Part shown: in pieces, positions 24,201 through 37,244 of the stretch
How positions within the stretch are numbered: position 1 is the first letter of the stretch
Layout: the number at the start of each line of letters is the position of its first letter
Notes under the pieces: model-generated
Told to the model about the DNA's origin: nothing
Databases searched by the model: none
The model's input: the letters and a program-made list of their open reading frames with translations, nothing else
Position numbers and translations under genes: made by a program
Assembly: GCA_022605955.1 (NCBI GenBank)
Contig: JAKCOZ010000012.1
Coordinates: forward strand, 25,604,015 to 25,668,014
DNA length: 64,000 bases
DNA from: Rallus limicola
Lineage: Eukaryota; Chordata; Aves; Gruiformes; Rallidae
Reading direction: 5' to 3'

Positions 24201-27200
24201 TTAGGAGCATCTGAAAGTAACATCACAGAACAATAAAATTCAGTATTTTGTCAGGTCTGTTGCCTTCACAACAGACAGGATGAATGACTGACACATGAAG
24301 GGGTCAAAACACTTATTTTTATGCAGCTGGATATTTGTCTTCACCCGTTAGGTTCCTCACTTTCAGGCTGGTGACATTCCAGATCTGAATGACAATCCCT
24401 CATAGTCTCTTTTTTTCCCTGTCTCATATGTTTTGCAGATTACAGAAATACAACAGGTAGCCCACATCTTTAAATAAGCATCTGAAAGATAACGCATATA
24501 TATAATATATATATAACTGTAAAATACATACAGTAGTACTAAGCTTTCCTCTGGTTGTTCTGAATTGTGCACAACTGTATTTATAGCTGTTGTTGAGAGT
24601 TTATAAAGCCAGAGTGCAAGGTACAAAAAAAAGTTTGCATTCAATGCACCAGTTTTCATCATCACTGAGCCTCATTGAAAGCCCAAATTTGTTTGGCTGG
24701 TTCAGAAGCACGGCTGTTCTGCTAAATACAACTTGGTGTGTTGATTTAGCTATGAAAAACTAGGGAAGAGATGCAAGAATGCAATTTATTCTACAATTTT
24801 ACATTCCTCCTGAAACAGAGTATGTCTTGGAATGGAGCTAAAAGATTCAATGAAATAAATCAGATGAAATCTCTTTTGAAAGACAGCTCGAGGGGAAAAG
24901 AGCACCAGTTCTTTATGTCATGCATATCTAAGTCTTAGGACAGGTGAGGGATCTCTGAAACTTGACTGGTATTCATTGTTTCATTGTTTGTATTGAGTTT
25001 TCACTTTCAAATCCTCAAATGTGACAGAATACTTAGATTTCCTATATAATGCAATATGAGCTCATGGATTTCAACACTCCTCTTCAGAGCCCTAAATGTT
25101 AATTTGTATTCCAAAGGGACCTGCTAATATACAGAACAATATTGTTTATATTTCAATGGTTTGTAATAGATTGACTTAAAGTCATTTAAATTTGATTGGT
25201 AAGAAATGGGATGACAAGAGGCCAAGAAGAATATAAATGGTGGTAGAAATTTAGTGTGTTTCCAGTCCCTTTACCTTGTTCTAAAATCAATCGATTCTGC
25301 AATAATCAAAAAGGAGCTAACACTAGCTGTCCAAGCAGAATCAGGTGTTTATAAGAACTACCCTCTTTGAAAATATGTGAGGGAACATGTAAACCCATAC
25401 AGACTTTTCACCAAAATTTAAGAACACCAACTGAAACCAGTTTAAAATTAGTAGTAAAATGTTCTGCTGAAGAGAGGTCATCAGAAAAATGATCCACAGT
25501 GTATTAAATGTAGCTTTTCATGATGCTGACAGATTAACTTCCTGGCTTGAAACATGCTTCTAGTCTACATTTACAAAGCACAAACTGGTGTTTTCTATAT
25601 TTGCTTCACCAAGTCTCTAGGGATGTTCCAGGATGAACCCTAAAGTCTCTAAGAACAGTCTGAAAATAACAGCTGACTACACTGTAAGATCTCAAGTTGC
25701 TTTGTATCAGTAAAGCATTTTTCACTTGGAATTTAAACCTGATTTCTTTCAAGGACTGATCTCAAATAGTAATGTTCAACCCAACCACTTCAAGAAATGG
25801 CTTTTGAAAAAAGCCAATTTTTTAAGTGCAGCATGAGAAATTACACTTCTGAAATACAAGAAAGCGGTCAGGAAAATACCAAGGCATGAGTCATGACATT
25901 TATTGATCGTTAAGTCTAGAGATTTGGTAAGCAAGATCATATGGAACAATTGACCACAATAGCTGTTAGTAAGTCTTCAGAAATCACAGCATCTCTTTAT
26001 CCATTTTTACCAGCTCACTGGAGGAGCAATCATGCCTTGACATCAATTGCCATCAGTGGACCAAAGAACAGATATATCTGTAGCGGCTCAAGAAATGTGG
26101 TATCTTCACATTCTCATCAAAACAAAGGGTGGGTTTGTTTGGGGTTGTTCTTCCAAAATATTATGTCAAACCATGTAAGAAATAGCCACAACACCCACAA
26201 CATCAAGTGTAATCACATCTCTTCATGGAGAAGCTTGATCCAGTAAGTATCTCTTCCGATTAGATTCTGAAGTGAGCTGGTGTGCAGGTGGAAGTCACTT
26301 GCTCAAGTCAGGAGGACATGACAACTCCTAGAAGGGACAGCTGAGGCCAGGAAAATGAAAAAGAAATAAATAACAGAGCCTTCCCCTGACCATCTGTGAT
26401 GCTGTATGTGATCCTGAGAGTGTCTGCCTGTCCTAGATTCAAGGGTGGGTTTTAGACGCTAGGATTATGAATTTGTTTCTGACCTAAATCTGTTATATTT
26501 TCCACTGCCGTAGCACAAGTATATCCTCTAATCAATTTTACTTTGTTGCAGTTCAGCTGGGGGGTCCCTGGACTCCTGAATTATGAAACACTGCAAGTAT
26601 GAGAAACTTCACTTCTTTGTACTTTCTGATTTAAGTTGGTCAGTCATTGATTCCCAAGTTCTGCTGTAACAATGACTGTATTATTTCCTTTCTGTAATTT
26701 AAAAACAATCCTTTGCTTTTCTAAGCAGCACCAAAATAGGCAAAAATCCTTGTTTCATTTTGCAGCCAGCACTGTTAAATCATTTTCTCTTTCCAAATAC
26801 ATTGACTATTTGACAAACGTATTAATGCACCTGCATGGTTCATATTTTATCCTCCTAGCATTTCATCTAGCCCTTCTAGATCCTTCCATCATATTTTCCT
26901 ATTCAGCCAAATAAATGTGAATGGTTTTATAAAGTCTGCCTATTTTTACTCCTATCATTTAGCATTATCCCTTAGCTCATTAAAAGCACATTTCAACCCA
27001 GCCACCCTAGAACAAAACTGGAGGCTATCTCTGTGAGAAGCCTCCACCATGGAGAAAAATGATCACTTCATTCCTAACTTGTTCTGTCTTTTAGTAGTTT
27101 CTTAATCAATATTTTTCTTTAACTGTCTTTGATGCATTGTACCAAACACCTGGAAGCTTTGGCTGAGTACAGCAAATAAATGCATCAGAAGAAAAAAATC

Positions 27201-28538
27201 CCAAGCATTTTTAAGTGTTCAAAGCATGCATTTGCTAAACAAAATCCAAAATTTAGTTATGAAACTAAAATAGTCAACTGATACAGATACTTAAGGAGAG
27301 CTGAATGTTTTCTATGAATAATTCAAAATTAAGAGGTGTCCATATAAAAACAGGAAATATTCTGATGAAAATGAGCAGATTTACCCTTCCTATGAAATAA
27401 ATGAGATGCTTTGCCCTTTTGGGAGGTAACCCAGGTTAAGATTTTTGAGGATAAAAACATTAAGTTACTTTAAATACACCACTGTACAGCCACCAGCTAC
27501 CACGGAAAAAATACTGGGTTTATTGGATTTGAATACTCTGGGCATCTACTTTTAAATAAAGATTCAGACCTTCTAGTTCATGCATTATATTCTGACATAA
27601 GACTGAAATCTTTTAAGATCCAGCAGGAACTGCCAAATTTGTACCTCCAATTCACACAACTCTGCATTTTGAACATTTTTTAAACTAAAGTTTTGAAAGA
27701 TATATTCCTAGCTCTCCATTTTTCAACACTTATATAACTATTTTTCATATTCCTATTCTCAGAACTAAGATTCCTAGTATTATAGCAGTTATTCTGTTCC
27801 ATATACAATAGTTGTCCTTTAAGTATCACATTGCAAATACTACCTAAACATTATCTATAGATTACTTGGATTCTTTTGTTGGTTGTGGTAGTGTTTGCTG
27901 GGTTGGGTTTTTTTCTTTAATTCCTTTTTCTTTGTGGGTGGGTTTGGTATTTTTTCCTCTCTTTGAAGTATTACAGTATTTAAGTATTTCTTACCCTTTC
28001 TTTCATTATGGTTAACTCAACCAAAAAAACCCAAACACATTAATTACCTGTCCAGACCAAGCTCTTTCTTGAAGATAAATGTGACAATATCTCAGTTCTC
28101 TTAGGCTGACACCACATTCCTCACCAGTATGCAATGTTTTACCTGAAGTTGCTTTGAAAACTTGGAGCTGAAAATGAAAAATTGCAGGAAAAGCTATAGT
28201 ACAGAGAATCTAATCCTGATCTTCTGAAGAGACCAGATGCCCTGCTCAGAAAGTAATGAATAATAGTATTGATAATAATCATCATTGTCATCACCCTGAC
28301 ATCACCTGACACTTTGTGTGATGTACTTCAAGTCCAAAAACACCACCAGCATTTTTTCATAAAGCTTGATTTGTTCTCACTCACCAACATCTAAATTAAG
28401 TCATTGTTTTCCTTCATCTCCTCTGGTAGTTTCAAAGGTTAGAGCTTCAAAACCTTTAGAAAAAAATGGAAGACTTTAAAGCCAGACAGAAAGCCAGTAC
28501 ATCTATGTAATACCTCCTAGGATGTAAAGGTACATATA
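21243..28538. other. Unique AT-rich stretch, no gene seen
   Basis: No CR1, LTR or coding family is recognised. It contains poly-T/poly-A runs, a TA repeat (24496-24516) and T/G-rich words near 27.9 kb. No supported exon was found on either strand. Confidence 0.6.
21960..22140. other. Possible conserved non-coding element
   Basis: The stretch contains packed SOX-like (gaacaatag), TAAT-type (tctaattacttt) and octamer-like (attcatgcatcc) words in unique sequence. It was selected by eye only. Confidence 0.2.
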
Positions 28539-28742
28539 AGAGTGGTGAGAGGCTGGAACAGGCTGCCCAGAGAGGGGGTGGGTGCCCCATCCCTGGGGGT
28601 GTTCAAGGCCAGGTTGGCTGGGGCCCTGGGCAACCTTGTGTAGCTCCAGGCCTGGAGGTTGGTGTCCCTGCCTGTGGCAGGGGGTTGGAGCTCTGTGCTC
28701 CTTGGGGTCCCTTCCAACCCAGACCAGTCTGTGATTCTATGA
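28539..28742 (+). mobile_element. CR1 LINE 3' fragment, subfamily 'GTGTAGCTCC'
   Basis: This is a sense CR1 covering the end of ORF2 (gtggtgagaggctggaacag) and the 3' UTR, with the diagnostic 'gcaaccttgtgtagctcc' and a terminal 'gtgattctatga'. It is very similar to the copies at 37245-37534 and 44637-45129, which suggests one fairly young source lineage. Confidence 0.93.
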
Positions 28743-29410
28743 TAAGTTATTCAAACACAGACAGTACAAGTAAAATAAGTATGAACATAGAATGGAAGCT
28801 GAGACAATTTTCCTACTATTCCTATGTGGATTTTTTTTGGTCACTTCAACTTCAAATGGTTTAAATTAGTTGGTTTTCTACTTCATATTAGCCAGAGGCT
28901 TGAAGAAGCCCCTTCTGCTTGCAGCTTCCTGCCCAGCTGCTTTAACACTAAGACCAAGCTTAATTATCTCATGAAACACAGGTCGGAGCTTCGTGTGAGT
29001 TTCTGAAATGTCTGTTAAAAGCTGCCCACCTTACGGATGGCAAGTGCTTCCAAAACTTCACAGCAGTATGATTTTCACTAAGTCTCTCCCTTCTCTGAGC
29101 CAGCAGAAACTGAAAGCCCTCAAGAGCCAAGTAGTGAAGTTTAATTGAAAATCTGTCTGTAAAATAATCATACTACAGATACTTCCAAAGGCTTGCAGAA
29201 GGCAAAAGAAAAGCAGGCTGAGGGCAAGTGCAACACTATATATTTCTTTGACTTAACAGTCATGTATTTTTACCACGCATCTCTCCTACAAAGGGAAGTG
29301 AAATTACCCAGGTTTCTAGCACAAGAGAGAAAGAGGTTTACCACACAATCAAATCAGATTTTATAAAGGCTTAAACAGCAATAGTAGGTGCAATAATAAG
29401 TTAAACACAT

Positions 29411-29940
29411 ATCACAGAATCACAGAATCACAGGTTTTGGAAGGGACTTCGAGAGCTCATCAGGTCCAACCCCCTGCCAAAGCAGCTCCCCAGCTCATAT
29501 TGCACAGACAGGCGTCCAGACAGGGCTGGAATCTCTCCAGAGATGGAGACTCCACACCCCCTGGGCAGCCTGTCCCAGGGCTCCCTCACCCTCACTGGGG
29601 AAAAGTTCTTCCCCATGTTGGTGTGGAACTCCCTGTGCTCCAACTTGCAGCCATTGCCCCTTGTCCTGTCCCCACAGACACTGAAAAGGGGCTGGACATT
29701 TCCCCCTGCAGCCCATGCTTAAGATATTTAAAAATATTACTAAGGTCCCCCCTTAGTCTTCTTCTCTCCAGGCTGAACAGCCCCAGCTCCCTCAGCCTTT
29801 CCTCACAGGGGAGATGCTCCAGGCCCTTCAGCATCTCCGTAGCCTCCTCTGGACTCTCTCCAGGAGATCCCTGTTCTTTTGATCCCAGGGAGCCCAGCAC
29901 TGGACACAACACTGCAGGTGGGGCCTGAGCAGGGCAGAGT
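29411..29940 (-). mobile_element. CR1 LINE fragment, subfamily 'AAAGCAGCTCCCC'
   Basis: The sequence begins with inverted terminal octamers (atcacagaatcacagaatca), then 'ttggaagggacttc' and 'ccccctgccaaagcagctcc'. It continues through the 3' UTR into the C-terminal part of ORF2. It ends within ORF2 near 29940, which is the 5' truncation point. The long open frames over this interval on both strands are by-products of CR1 composition. Confidence 0.93.
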
Positions 29941-31482
29941 ACACACACTCATCCAAGTTGGATAGACAAGGAGAAGTCTTCCAAGAATATTATGGAGTAA
30001 CTTGAGCACTTATATGCCACAGATACAGCCCTGTAAATCTTTTTTTTTATAGAATGGATATTTATGGGCTGGAGGTAGGAACAAACTTTTCTCCAGTTTT
30101 ACACATTCTTTGTACATCATAACATCTGTGAAAAGTGCAAAGCGTTAAGACCAAATTCACACATAACATTGATTGATATATAAACTATTTTTATGGGAGA
30201 GCCATAGCCAGCCTTTCCTGCTCGTGAAATAGAAGGGGGAGAAAAGGCTAGCGAGATACAACAAATTACAAGAGATAAAAGTGCATCAATCAAGGCAGGC
30301 AGCAGTCTGCTGATGACTGACAATGACAAGGTATGTATGCTACCGCAATCTCAGCGCCAGAAAACTCTAAAATATAAAGTGGAAAGTTGCTATCTTATGG
30401 AATATGACAAAGTTAGAGATGGCAAAGCTTGAAAGTTGTAGAAATAATCAGCGAGGAAAGGAATCGTGAAACGGTGTGTTGGAGGGAATGCTGGGATGTA
30501 AGATGGCAGGTGCAAGGAGAGACAGGATTGGTATTTGCTGATAAAGTAGAAAAAAAATATATATCAAATCTAGCATCAGCTGTCTTGGGGTTATATCTTT
30601 AGTTTTGTCAGAGGCATCATGTGGAATCAGAGCACCAGTCTGCAAGGCAGCAATAGAGATACACACTCTGAGAAATGGATGAGGAAGGACAGCAGGGGGA
30701 GAATCAGATTCACATATGTGGGATTTCACATGTAACAAAGTCACTTTATATTTGAAGAAATTATATTCAAGAAAACTTCCTTTCCCTGCAACACTATTTT
30801 CGTTCCCCTCTGAATAGTTAGCCTGAACCCCTAGGTTCTCTTCCCTCAGAAAAACCCAGAGCTCTGCTGTAAATTAGGTGAAGATGTCTCCCTTCAGAGT
30901 CATTACCACTTCTGTTTGCAGAAAGCTCACCTAAGAGCCAAGCGTTATTAAGTGCAGTTGCTTACATCATGAACCCTGAAGATTAATTTGCACAGGTAAG
31001 CTACACCCTTTGTGTGAAGGAACTCATTGCAAGTGCCCTGCTCTATTACTGTCATATGTATGCATGGGCATCTTCATGCTATGCTTGTTTATTAAGGGAT
31101 TCAGACACATGGGCTCTGTTGCTCATTGTGAATTGAAAGAAGAATTGGAGGCATTCCAAAATATTGCCTGACCAAGTTATCTCAAGGAAAAAGTCAGCAC
31201 ATATGAAGGAACCAAGATAATTAAGTCCTGGGTTGTCTGTGTTGAGTCAAGTAGATTTACTTTGCAGTGTCCTGAAGCTCACCTGGGTCTAAGACACGTG
31301 TGTATATTCCAGAGAGGAAATCCTGGACTCACTGAAACAGAGGATAGATATTTCATCAACTTTGAGTAATTGCTGGGACATCTTATTCTCTGTGTCTAAA
31401 GAAAACGTGAGTTCTCTTTATGTGTGGCTTTGGATAGATGATTCTGATCTTACAAGTGTTTTTCTTGACTTTCCAGTTATCA

Positions 31483-31797
31483 AAGAATCACAGAATCACA
31501 GGGTTTGGAAGGGACCTCAAGAGATCATCAGATCCAACCCCCTGCCAAAGCAGCTCCCCAGCTCATATTGCACAGACAGGCATCCAGACAGGGCTGGAAT
31601 CTCTCCAGAGAAGGAGACTCCACACCCCCTGGGCAGCCTGTCCCAGGGCTCCCTCACCCTCACTGGGGAAAAGTTCTTCCCCATGTTGGGGTGGAACTTC
31701 CTAAGCTCCAACTTGCAGCCATTGCCCCTTGTCCTGTCCCCACAGACACTGAAAAGGGGCTGGCTGATTCCCCCTACATCCCATGTTTAAGATAATT
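31483..31797 (-). mobile_element. CR1 LINE 3' fragment, subfamily 'AAAGCAGCTCCCC'
   Basis: This is an inverted CR1 3' end closely matching the copies at 29411 and 33971. The inverted octamers 'aatcacagaatcaca' are followed by 'gggtttggaagggacctc'. It stops after 'catgtttaagataattctga', so it is shorter than its sisters and keeps only the 3' UTR and the last part of ORF2. Confidence 0.92.
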
Positions 31798-32581
31798 CTG
31801 ACACTGTCATGTCCCACCAGCATGAAGCCTCCCAGGCTATCCCCATTTAATTACAAAAAAGCAGTAGAAGTCACTGCCTTAGAAGAGAAACGATTTCTAC
31901 GTGAAGGATTGCTGATATCCACTATCAACTTCATTATAATCATAATTACCTTACAGAATGAATATCAGGTATTGCTTTCTGCTGTCTTTCAAGCATTCAC
32001 TTATTTATTGCCTCGTTGCAGCTAACCATCAGTAAAACTGCTTGGGTGGTTTTGTTTTTCTTCTCCTGATTATAACCTCAACACTTACCCTGTGAGATCA
32101 ATTTGCTGTTTGTAATTAATTACTTGTTGCTGCTTGTCAGAGCGATGCCCCTTGTCCTGAAAGGACAAGGACCGCTTGTGTGCTCTGGGTACTTTGCAGA
32201 TGCTTCCCCCTCCTCCTCTGTCTGTGGGAACACTGTGCTTATTTTGATGCATTCCCAAACCTGGTGTAAACAGCGATGCCATTTTCTGTCCTGGCAGAAT
32301 TAGATTTCATGGTCCAGTTGTCAAAGGAGGAACGGGAATCCACTTGGCACATGCAAAGACCTGCCTGCGTGGGGATTACCTGCACCTGTCACAGATGACA
32401 AGTGTTAATTAATGGGTTTTTCTGAAGGAACTATCATACTGAAAGGACCCTTCACCTGTCAAGCTTGAGGAGAAAACCCTTTTCAGTCCTGACAGGTCTC
32501 TCCCAGACTTCAGCTCCTTCTTGGTCCGTAGGAGTTCTGCTTCCAGCTTCGACAGCTAGCACCTTCAAAGAGAAATTTAAT

Positions 32582-32635
32582 TAAAAAAAAACAACAAACA
32601 ACCCCAAAACAACAAAAAACCCACCCAAAAACCTC
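32582..32635. repeat. A/C-only low-complexity stretch
   Basis: About 54 bases made almost only of A and C (words such as aacaacaaac, ccaaaacaac and aaacccaccc). It is probably a degraded poly-A or CA-type simple repeat. Mirror-type T/G-rich stretches occur at about 8799-8833, 27890-27918 and 42718-42758. Confidence 0.8.
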
Positions 32636-33970
32636 CAAGAAAACAATTCAATGCACCTGCATAAAACACATACACAGCAAAACAGAATTCAAATGAGATG
32701 CACAGTGTAAGAGGTCAAAGGACAAAGCTGAATGCAATTACACTTGTGAGCATGTGCTGAGCATCCTGCATTAAAGCACCAAAATGCCTTTGCAGCTTCA
32801 AATGTCTCCCAGCCCAGCCCAGTGAGATGATTGATAAATGAAAACAATATATTGCCCCCGTTGCTATGGCAGCTTTCCTATCAACCCACTGATCAATGCG
32901 GGGAGTCCAATTTCCCCACGTTGTTAATCTTGTCAGAAGTGTTAGCATCCCTCAGGTTTGGCAGCACATCTCCTGCTATAGCTTTTTAATGGCATCTAAG
33001 CTATGCTGACATGTTCCATTAAGGAGATGTACCTATGTGGGTTGTACAGCCCTGCGGTTAGAAGTGATCATTCTTACATGCACCCTTCTCTAATAAATGT
33101 GAGGTTCAGCCCAGGAATGACTTAAGAGCAATTTCCACATTATGAACTTGGAGCTGGGTGCGTTCCCCAACGCATTTTATATCTGTCCCAAAGCATCACA
33201 GACTGGTGGTCAGTAAAGGGGTCTAAATCTTGGGCAAAGTCCAACCAAATTGAGCTGGAGCCTGGAGGAGCAAGGAGTCTTTACAGGCTTGTATGGGACC
33301 CCCTTCCTGACTGAGTATGAGAGCGCTGCAGAAGGGACAGGCAGCAAAGAGCTGCTATAACCAATGATATGAAACACAAAGGGGAAAACTCTGGACACAA
33401 AAATCAATGACAATATTCCTATTCATTTCACAAATCCTTTTGTCACCTAAAAGCCTAAAAAGTCCTTGTGTGACTACAGGCTTTATTTTCAAAGCTACTG
33501 AGGAGCTCAAAGTTGCCCATTAGTTGTCTAGAGGGATTTCCAGCCCGGTTTTGGCTTCTCTTAGATGTGAGGTTCAATTTCTCTTTTAATAAAAGTCCCA
33601 AGCTTCTGTGTTTGTTTCATGTGAAGCCCAACTTGGCACTCATTCATCCAACAGATATTTACGCATTTCTTCTAGTGGTTAAAAGAAATGATTGTGAATG
33701 ATATCCAGCATTTTCAGAGTCAGCTCAAACCCCTTTTTTCATTTACATCCAGAGGGATCACGATGCACATGCTCTTTCTCATTGCAAGAGCCATAATGTG
33801 CTTGTGCATGATCAAATGAACTTTCCATGAAGTTATGTACAGTTAAGTGTAGTTTTCTGTGTAACCTTAGCAAACAATTTACTTATACATGTATTTATTT
33901 GTGGCATTTGCCCATAAAAATACCAAAACGTCAATGCTGTAACCTCTAACATGTTCATAAAACAATGCCA

Positions 33971-34566
33971 ATCATAGAATCACAGGGGTTGGAAGGGACC
34001 TCAAGAGATCATCAGATCCAACCCCCTGCCAAAGCAGCTCCCCAGCTCATATTGCACAGACAGGCATCCAGACAGGGCTGGAATCTCTCCAGAGATGGAG
34101 ACTCCACACCCCCCTGGGCAGCATGTCCCAGGGCTCCCTCACCCTCACTGGGGAAAAGTTCTTCCCCATGTTGGGGTGGAACTTCCTAGGCTCCAACTTG
34201 CAGCCATTGCCCCTTGTCCTGTCCCCACAGACACTGAAAAGGGGCTGCCCATTTCCCCCTGTGTGCCACCCTTCAGAGATTTATAAACATTACTAAGGTC
34301 CCCCCTTAGTCTTTTCTCCAGGCCAAACAGCCCCAGCTCCCTCAGCCTTTCCTCACAGGGGAGATTCTCCAGGCCCTTCAGCATCTCTGTAGCCTCCTCT
34401 GGACTCTCTTCAGGAGATCCCTGTCCTTTTGATCCCAGGGAGCCCAGCACTGGACAAAATATTCCAGGTGGGGCTTGAGCAGGGCAGAGCAGATGGGGAG
34501 GATCCCCTCCTGTGACCTGCTGCCCACACTCCTCCTGATGCTCCCCAAGATCCCATTCATGCCATT
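33971..34566 (-). mobile_element. CR1 LINE fragment with ORF2 C-terminus, subfamily 'AAAGCAGCTCCCC'
   Basis: This is an inverted CR1 of about 595 bp. It starts at the octamer 'atcatagaatcacagg' and reaches 'gatcccattcatgcc'. Minus-strand translation around 34145-34587 shows the CR1 ORF2 C-terminal signatures '[10 protein letters not shown]' and 'VQCWAPW' in two frames, so there is at least one frameshift. It is a dead copy. Confidence 0.93.
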
Positions 34567-34680
34567 TATTAGCAGTTTAGACTTCAAAATTCATATTTTG
34601 CCTTTTCAAAGTTTCTCTGGAAATATTTCTAGGAGTAGATCAGAGGTTCTAAATTTGCAGTTTCACCCTGCTGAATGATT

Positions 34681-34760
34681 GGTTTAAGCACTTTTACACT
34701 GCTTGTGCACCAAGAGGCCTGGGGTTAAATCCTAGCTTTGATTGACTTAAGGAAGCAGTT
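34681..34760 (+). repeat. Possible ancient tRNA-derived SINE core (MIR-like)
   Basis: The stretch 'cctggggttaaatcctagc' resembles the B-box and core region of old amniote SINEs, where a degenerate 'ggttcaaatcc' is expected. It is followed by 'tttgattgactta', where the family has a cysteine/threonine-like core. No A-box or tail can be assigned. The call rests on one short resemblance, and chance similarity is possible. Confidence 0.22.
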
Positions 34761-35238
34761 GAAGTCCAGAATTGAAAAGAGCAAAGGGGAAAAAAAAAAC
34801 CACAATCTGGAGAAGTAAGAATGGAGACGTAACATAAAATTGGGAAAAACATCTTGAAAAAGGAACATTCTTTATGGAGACAGATCATAAGAGAAGTTTT
34901 CAGCTTTAAGAGAAAGGGTAACTTCTTGAATGAACCTTCAAGCAAATATAAAAATAGATTTTAGCTTATAATTTGTTAAAATAACTGTTATTAGCATACA
35001 TGACAGTGTGAACGCCTACCAAGTACTGACTCAGCATCCTGTACGTGGGACAGCGTCACACTCCCTTACGCACTGAGTGAACACACCTTCAGTTCCTGTA
35101 TGACCAAAATCACAGCAGCTGATAATTCAGAGACACTTGAAATGGAACATTAGAGAGAAACCTCACAGCTCGTTATGGCAAGTAGCCTGCACGTCCTTCA
35201 GAATTTAACACTTGTAGCAGATGATGCAATATGGATCG

Positions 35239-36103
35239 CAAGAACATGGAATGGTTAAGGTTGGAAAGGACCTTGAAGATCATGTAGTTCCAACCCCTCT
35301 GCCATGGCACCCTCCACCAGCCCAGGTTGCCCCAAGCTCCATCCAACCCAGCCTTGAACCCTGTCAGGGATCCAGGGGCAGCCCCAGCTTCCCTGGGCTC
35401 CCTGTGCCAGGGCCTCCCTACGTCCAAGGGAAGAATTTCTTCCTCATATCTTATCTAAATCCACCCTCCTTCAGTTTAAAGCTATTATCCCTTGTCATGT
35501 CCCTCCCTGTCTTTGATGGGCTTGTCGCCAGCCCCTCTCCAGCTTTTCTGGAGCCCCTTTAGGTAGTGAAAGATGGTCTGAAGTCTTCCTGGGGTCAAAC
35601 TACCCTAACTCCACAGAGGAGATGGTCCAGCCCTTGGACCATCTTGGTGGCTGCCTCTGTACTTGCTCCAACAGCTCTTCATTGGAGACCTGAGCTCTGG
35701 ACACAGTAGTCCAGTGGGAACTCATCAGAGCAGAGCAGGGGGTCAGAATTCCCCCCCCCATCCGGACCTTCTGGTCACTCTGCTGGGCATGCAGCTCAGG
35801 ACACAGTTGTCTTTCTGGGCTGCCAGTGGACATTACTGGCTCACATTGAGCTTCTCACCTGCTAACACCTCCAAGTCCTTTTCTTCAGGGCTGCTCTCTC
35901 TCCATCCTCCTCCCAGCCTGTGGTTGTGCTTGGGGTTGCTCTGATCCATGTGCAAGATCTTGTGCTTGTCCTTTTTGAACTTCATGCAGCTTGCATCAGC
36001 CCACCTCTCCAGCCTGCCAAGGTCCTTTGGACGACATCCCTTCCCCTCCAGCGTGCCCACCACACCAAACAGCTTGGTGCTGTGGGCAAACTCAGCTGAG
36101 GAG
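35239..36103 (-). mobile_element. Longest CR1 LINE copy in the window (about 865 bp)
   Basis: The element starts at a decayed tail ('aacatggaatggttaagg'), then 'ttggaaaggaccttgaagat', and passes through the 3' UTR into ORF2 as far as 36103. It lacks the diagnostic words of either abundant subfamily in this window, so it is a third lineage. A poly-C stretch (35752-35759) and several indels break the reading frame. Unlike most neighbours, it keeps the segment encoding the ORF2 region around 'LERWADASCMKF'. Confidence 0.92.
35833..36063 (-). pseudogene. CR1 ORF2 (reverse transcriptase) C-terminal remnant
   Basis: On the minus strand an open stretch of 76 codons includes 'LERWADASCMKFKKDKHK' and then 'EKDLEVLAGEKLNVSQ'. 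This pattern is typical of the region downstream of the polymerase motifs in CR1 ORF2 (sequence of the type L-x-x-W-A-x-x-x-x-M-x-F-x-K-x-K). The intact protein is an endonuclease-reverse transcriptase that copies CR1 RNA into new sites. Here the N-terminal endonuclease and the catalytic polymerase motifs are absent, and the frame is broken on both sides, so it is a non-functional fossil. Confidence 0.8.
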
Positions 36104-37010
36104 CCTTAAGCCCACTTGGGACGCAAAGCAACAAAGATAACAAGATGCTCTTCCTGTTAAGAAGATACCATTAAATAAAAAAAGATATGTCATGGTAATA
36201 AAAAAATATAAGCAAGAATAGGCCCAGCTTCAAAACCCTAGCCTAAATGAGCGATTCTTCTCAAGCAAAACAAGATAAAGGCAAGCTTGTAAGTGAAGAC
36301 ACATATGACAATGAGCTGAAACAGCAAAGACAACAACAACAAAGCATAAGAAAGAAAACAAGGAGATTAGCTTAGGAAAACAATAGACAAGAAAATAAAA
36401 CCAGATATAATAACTCTCTTGGGGAAAAGAATATACAGTCAGAACAAAAGGAAGTGACTTTCCAAGCACAAAAGATGGATAAAACTGAAAAAAACATAAG
36501 AAAAAATACTATTTCTGAACATAGAAATATTAGAGAGTTCCAAATAGCCACCAAGTCAGAATAATTCCAGGAAGTACCTACAGAAAAAATGTTATTTTGC
36601 AGGTACAAGAACAAAAATTGTCCCCTTCTTGCAAAAGTAGTTAGGCACTTCCCATGTCCTTTACCAAACTTTTCTAAGGAGATTTGAATGTATGGCTTTA
36701 TTTTCCAGACACTATTATTTGGTCTTGGTTCCCATCAATATCATTAGTCACAATGCTTTTGTCCTTTTTAATTTTTTTCTTTTTCCCCCTTGCAATGGCA
36801 TTTTGTGAGTCAGCCAACACAGTGGCTCAGAGATAATTGACAGGCGTCGCTCAGAAAGCACATTCCAAGCTCGGAAATAGCAAAGCAGACCCCAGAGCTG
36901 AGTGCACGGCCAGGCAGACACGATGTTCTACCCTTCCTAACGATATTAGAAGATGATTGACTTCATATTTAAGAGCAGATCATTTCTTTTTGGCTGAAGG
37001 AGTTATGAAA

Positions 37011-37072
37011 GTTGGTTTCCTGATGGGAAAGTTGGTTTCCTGATGGGAAAAAGTTGGTTTCCTGATGGGAAA
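37011..37072. repeat. Three-copy 20-bp tandem repeat
   Basis: The unit gttggtttcctgatgggaaa occurs at 37011-37030, 37031-37050 and 37053-37072, with AA inserted before the third copy. The copies are identical, which suggests recent expansion. Confidence 0.95.
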
Positions 37073-37244
37073 AGGTCTAAATGTAAAATCTATTGGCATC
37101 AATAGGGAAAATAAAACCCCCCACCATGGTAAGTGGCATTTTTTTATGTTGGTTTCAGTCCTGCAAGTTACTTTCCAACACATAAAGCACAGAGAGGGAT
37201 GGAATTTCTTTGCTGCATTGGGGAATTGACTTTATAAAGGGTAG

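Larger units (their letters stand above)
29941..33970. other. Unique sequence around the CR1 at 31483-31797
   Basis: Apart from the CR1 at 31483-31797 and the A/C-rich stretch at 32582-32635, no feature can be assigned. The open frames are short and have no recognisable domains. Confidence 0.55.

Noticed and set aside
29437..29948. Open frames of 163 (plus) and 118 (minus) codons
   Set aside because: They lie within an inverted CR1. The plus frame is antisense to the element, and the minus frame is part of a broken ORF2 and 3' UTR. The same frames recur in the sister CR1 copies at 31.5, 34.0 and 46.4 kb.
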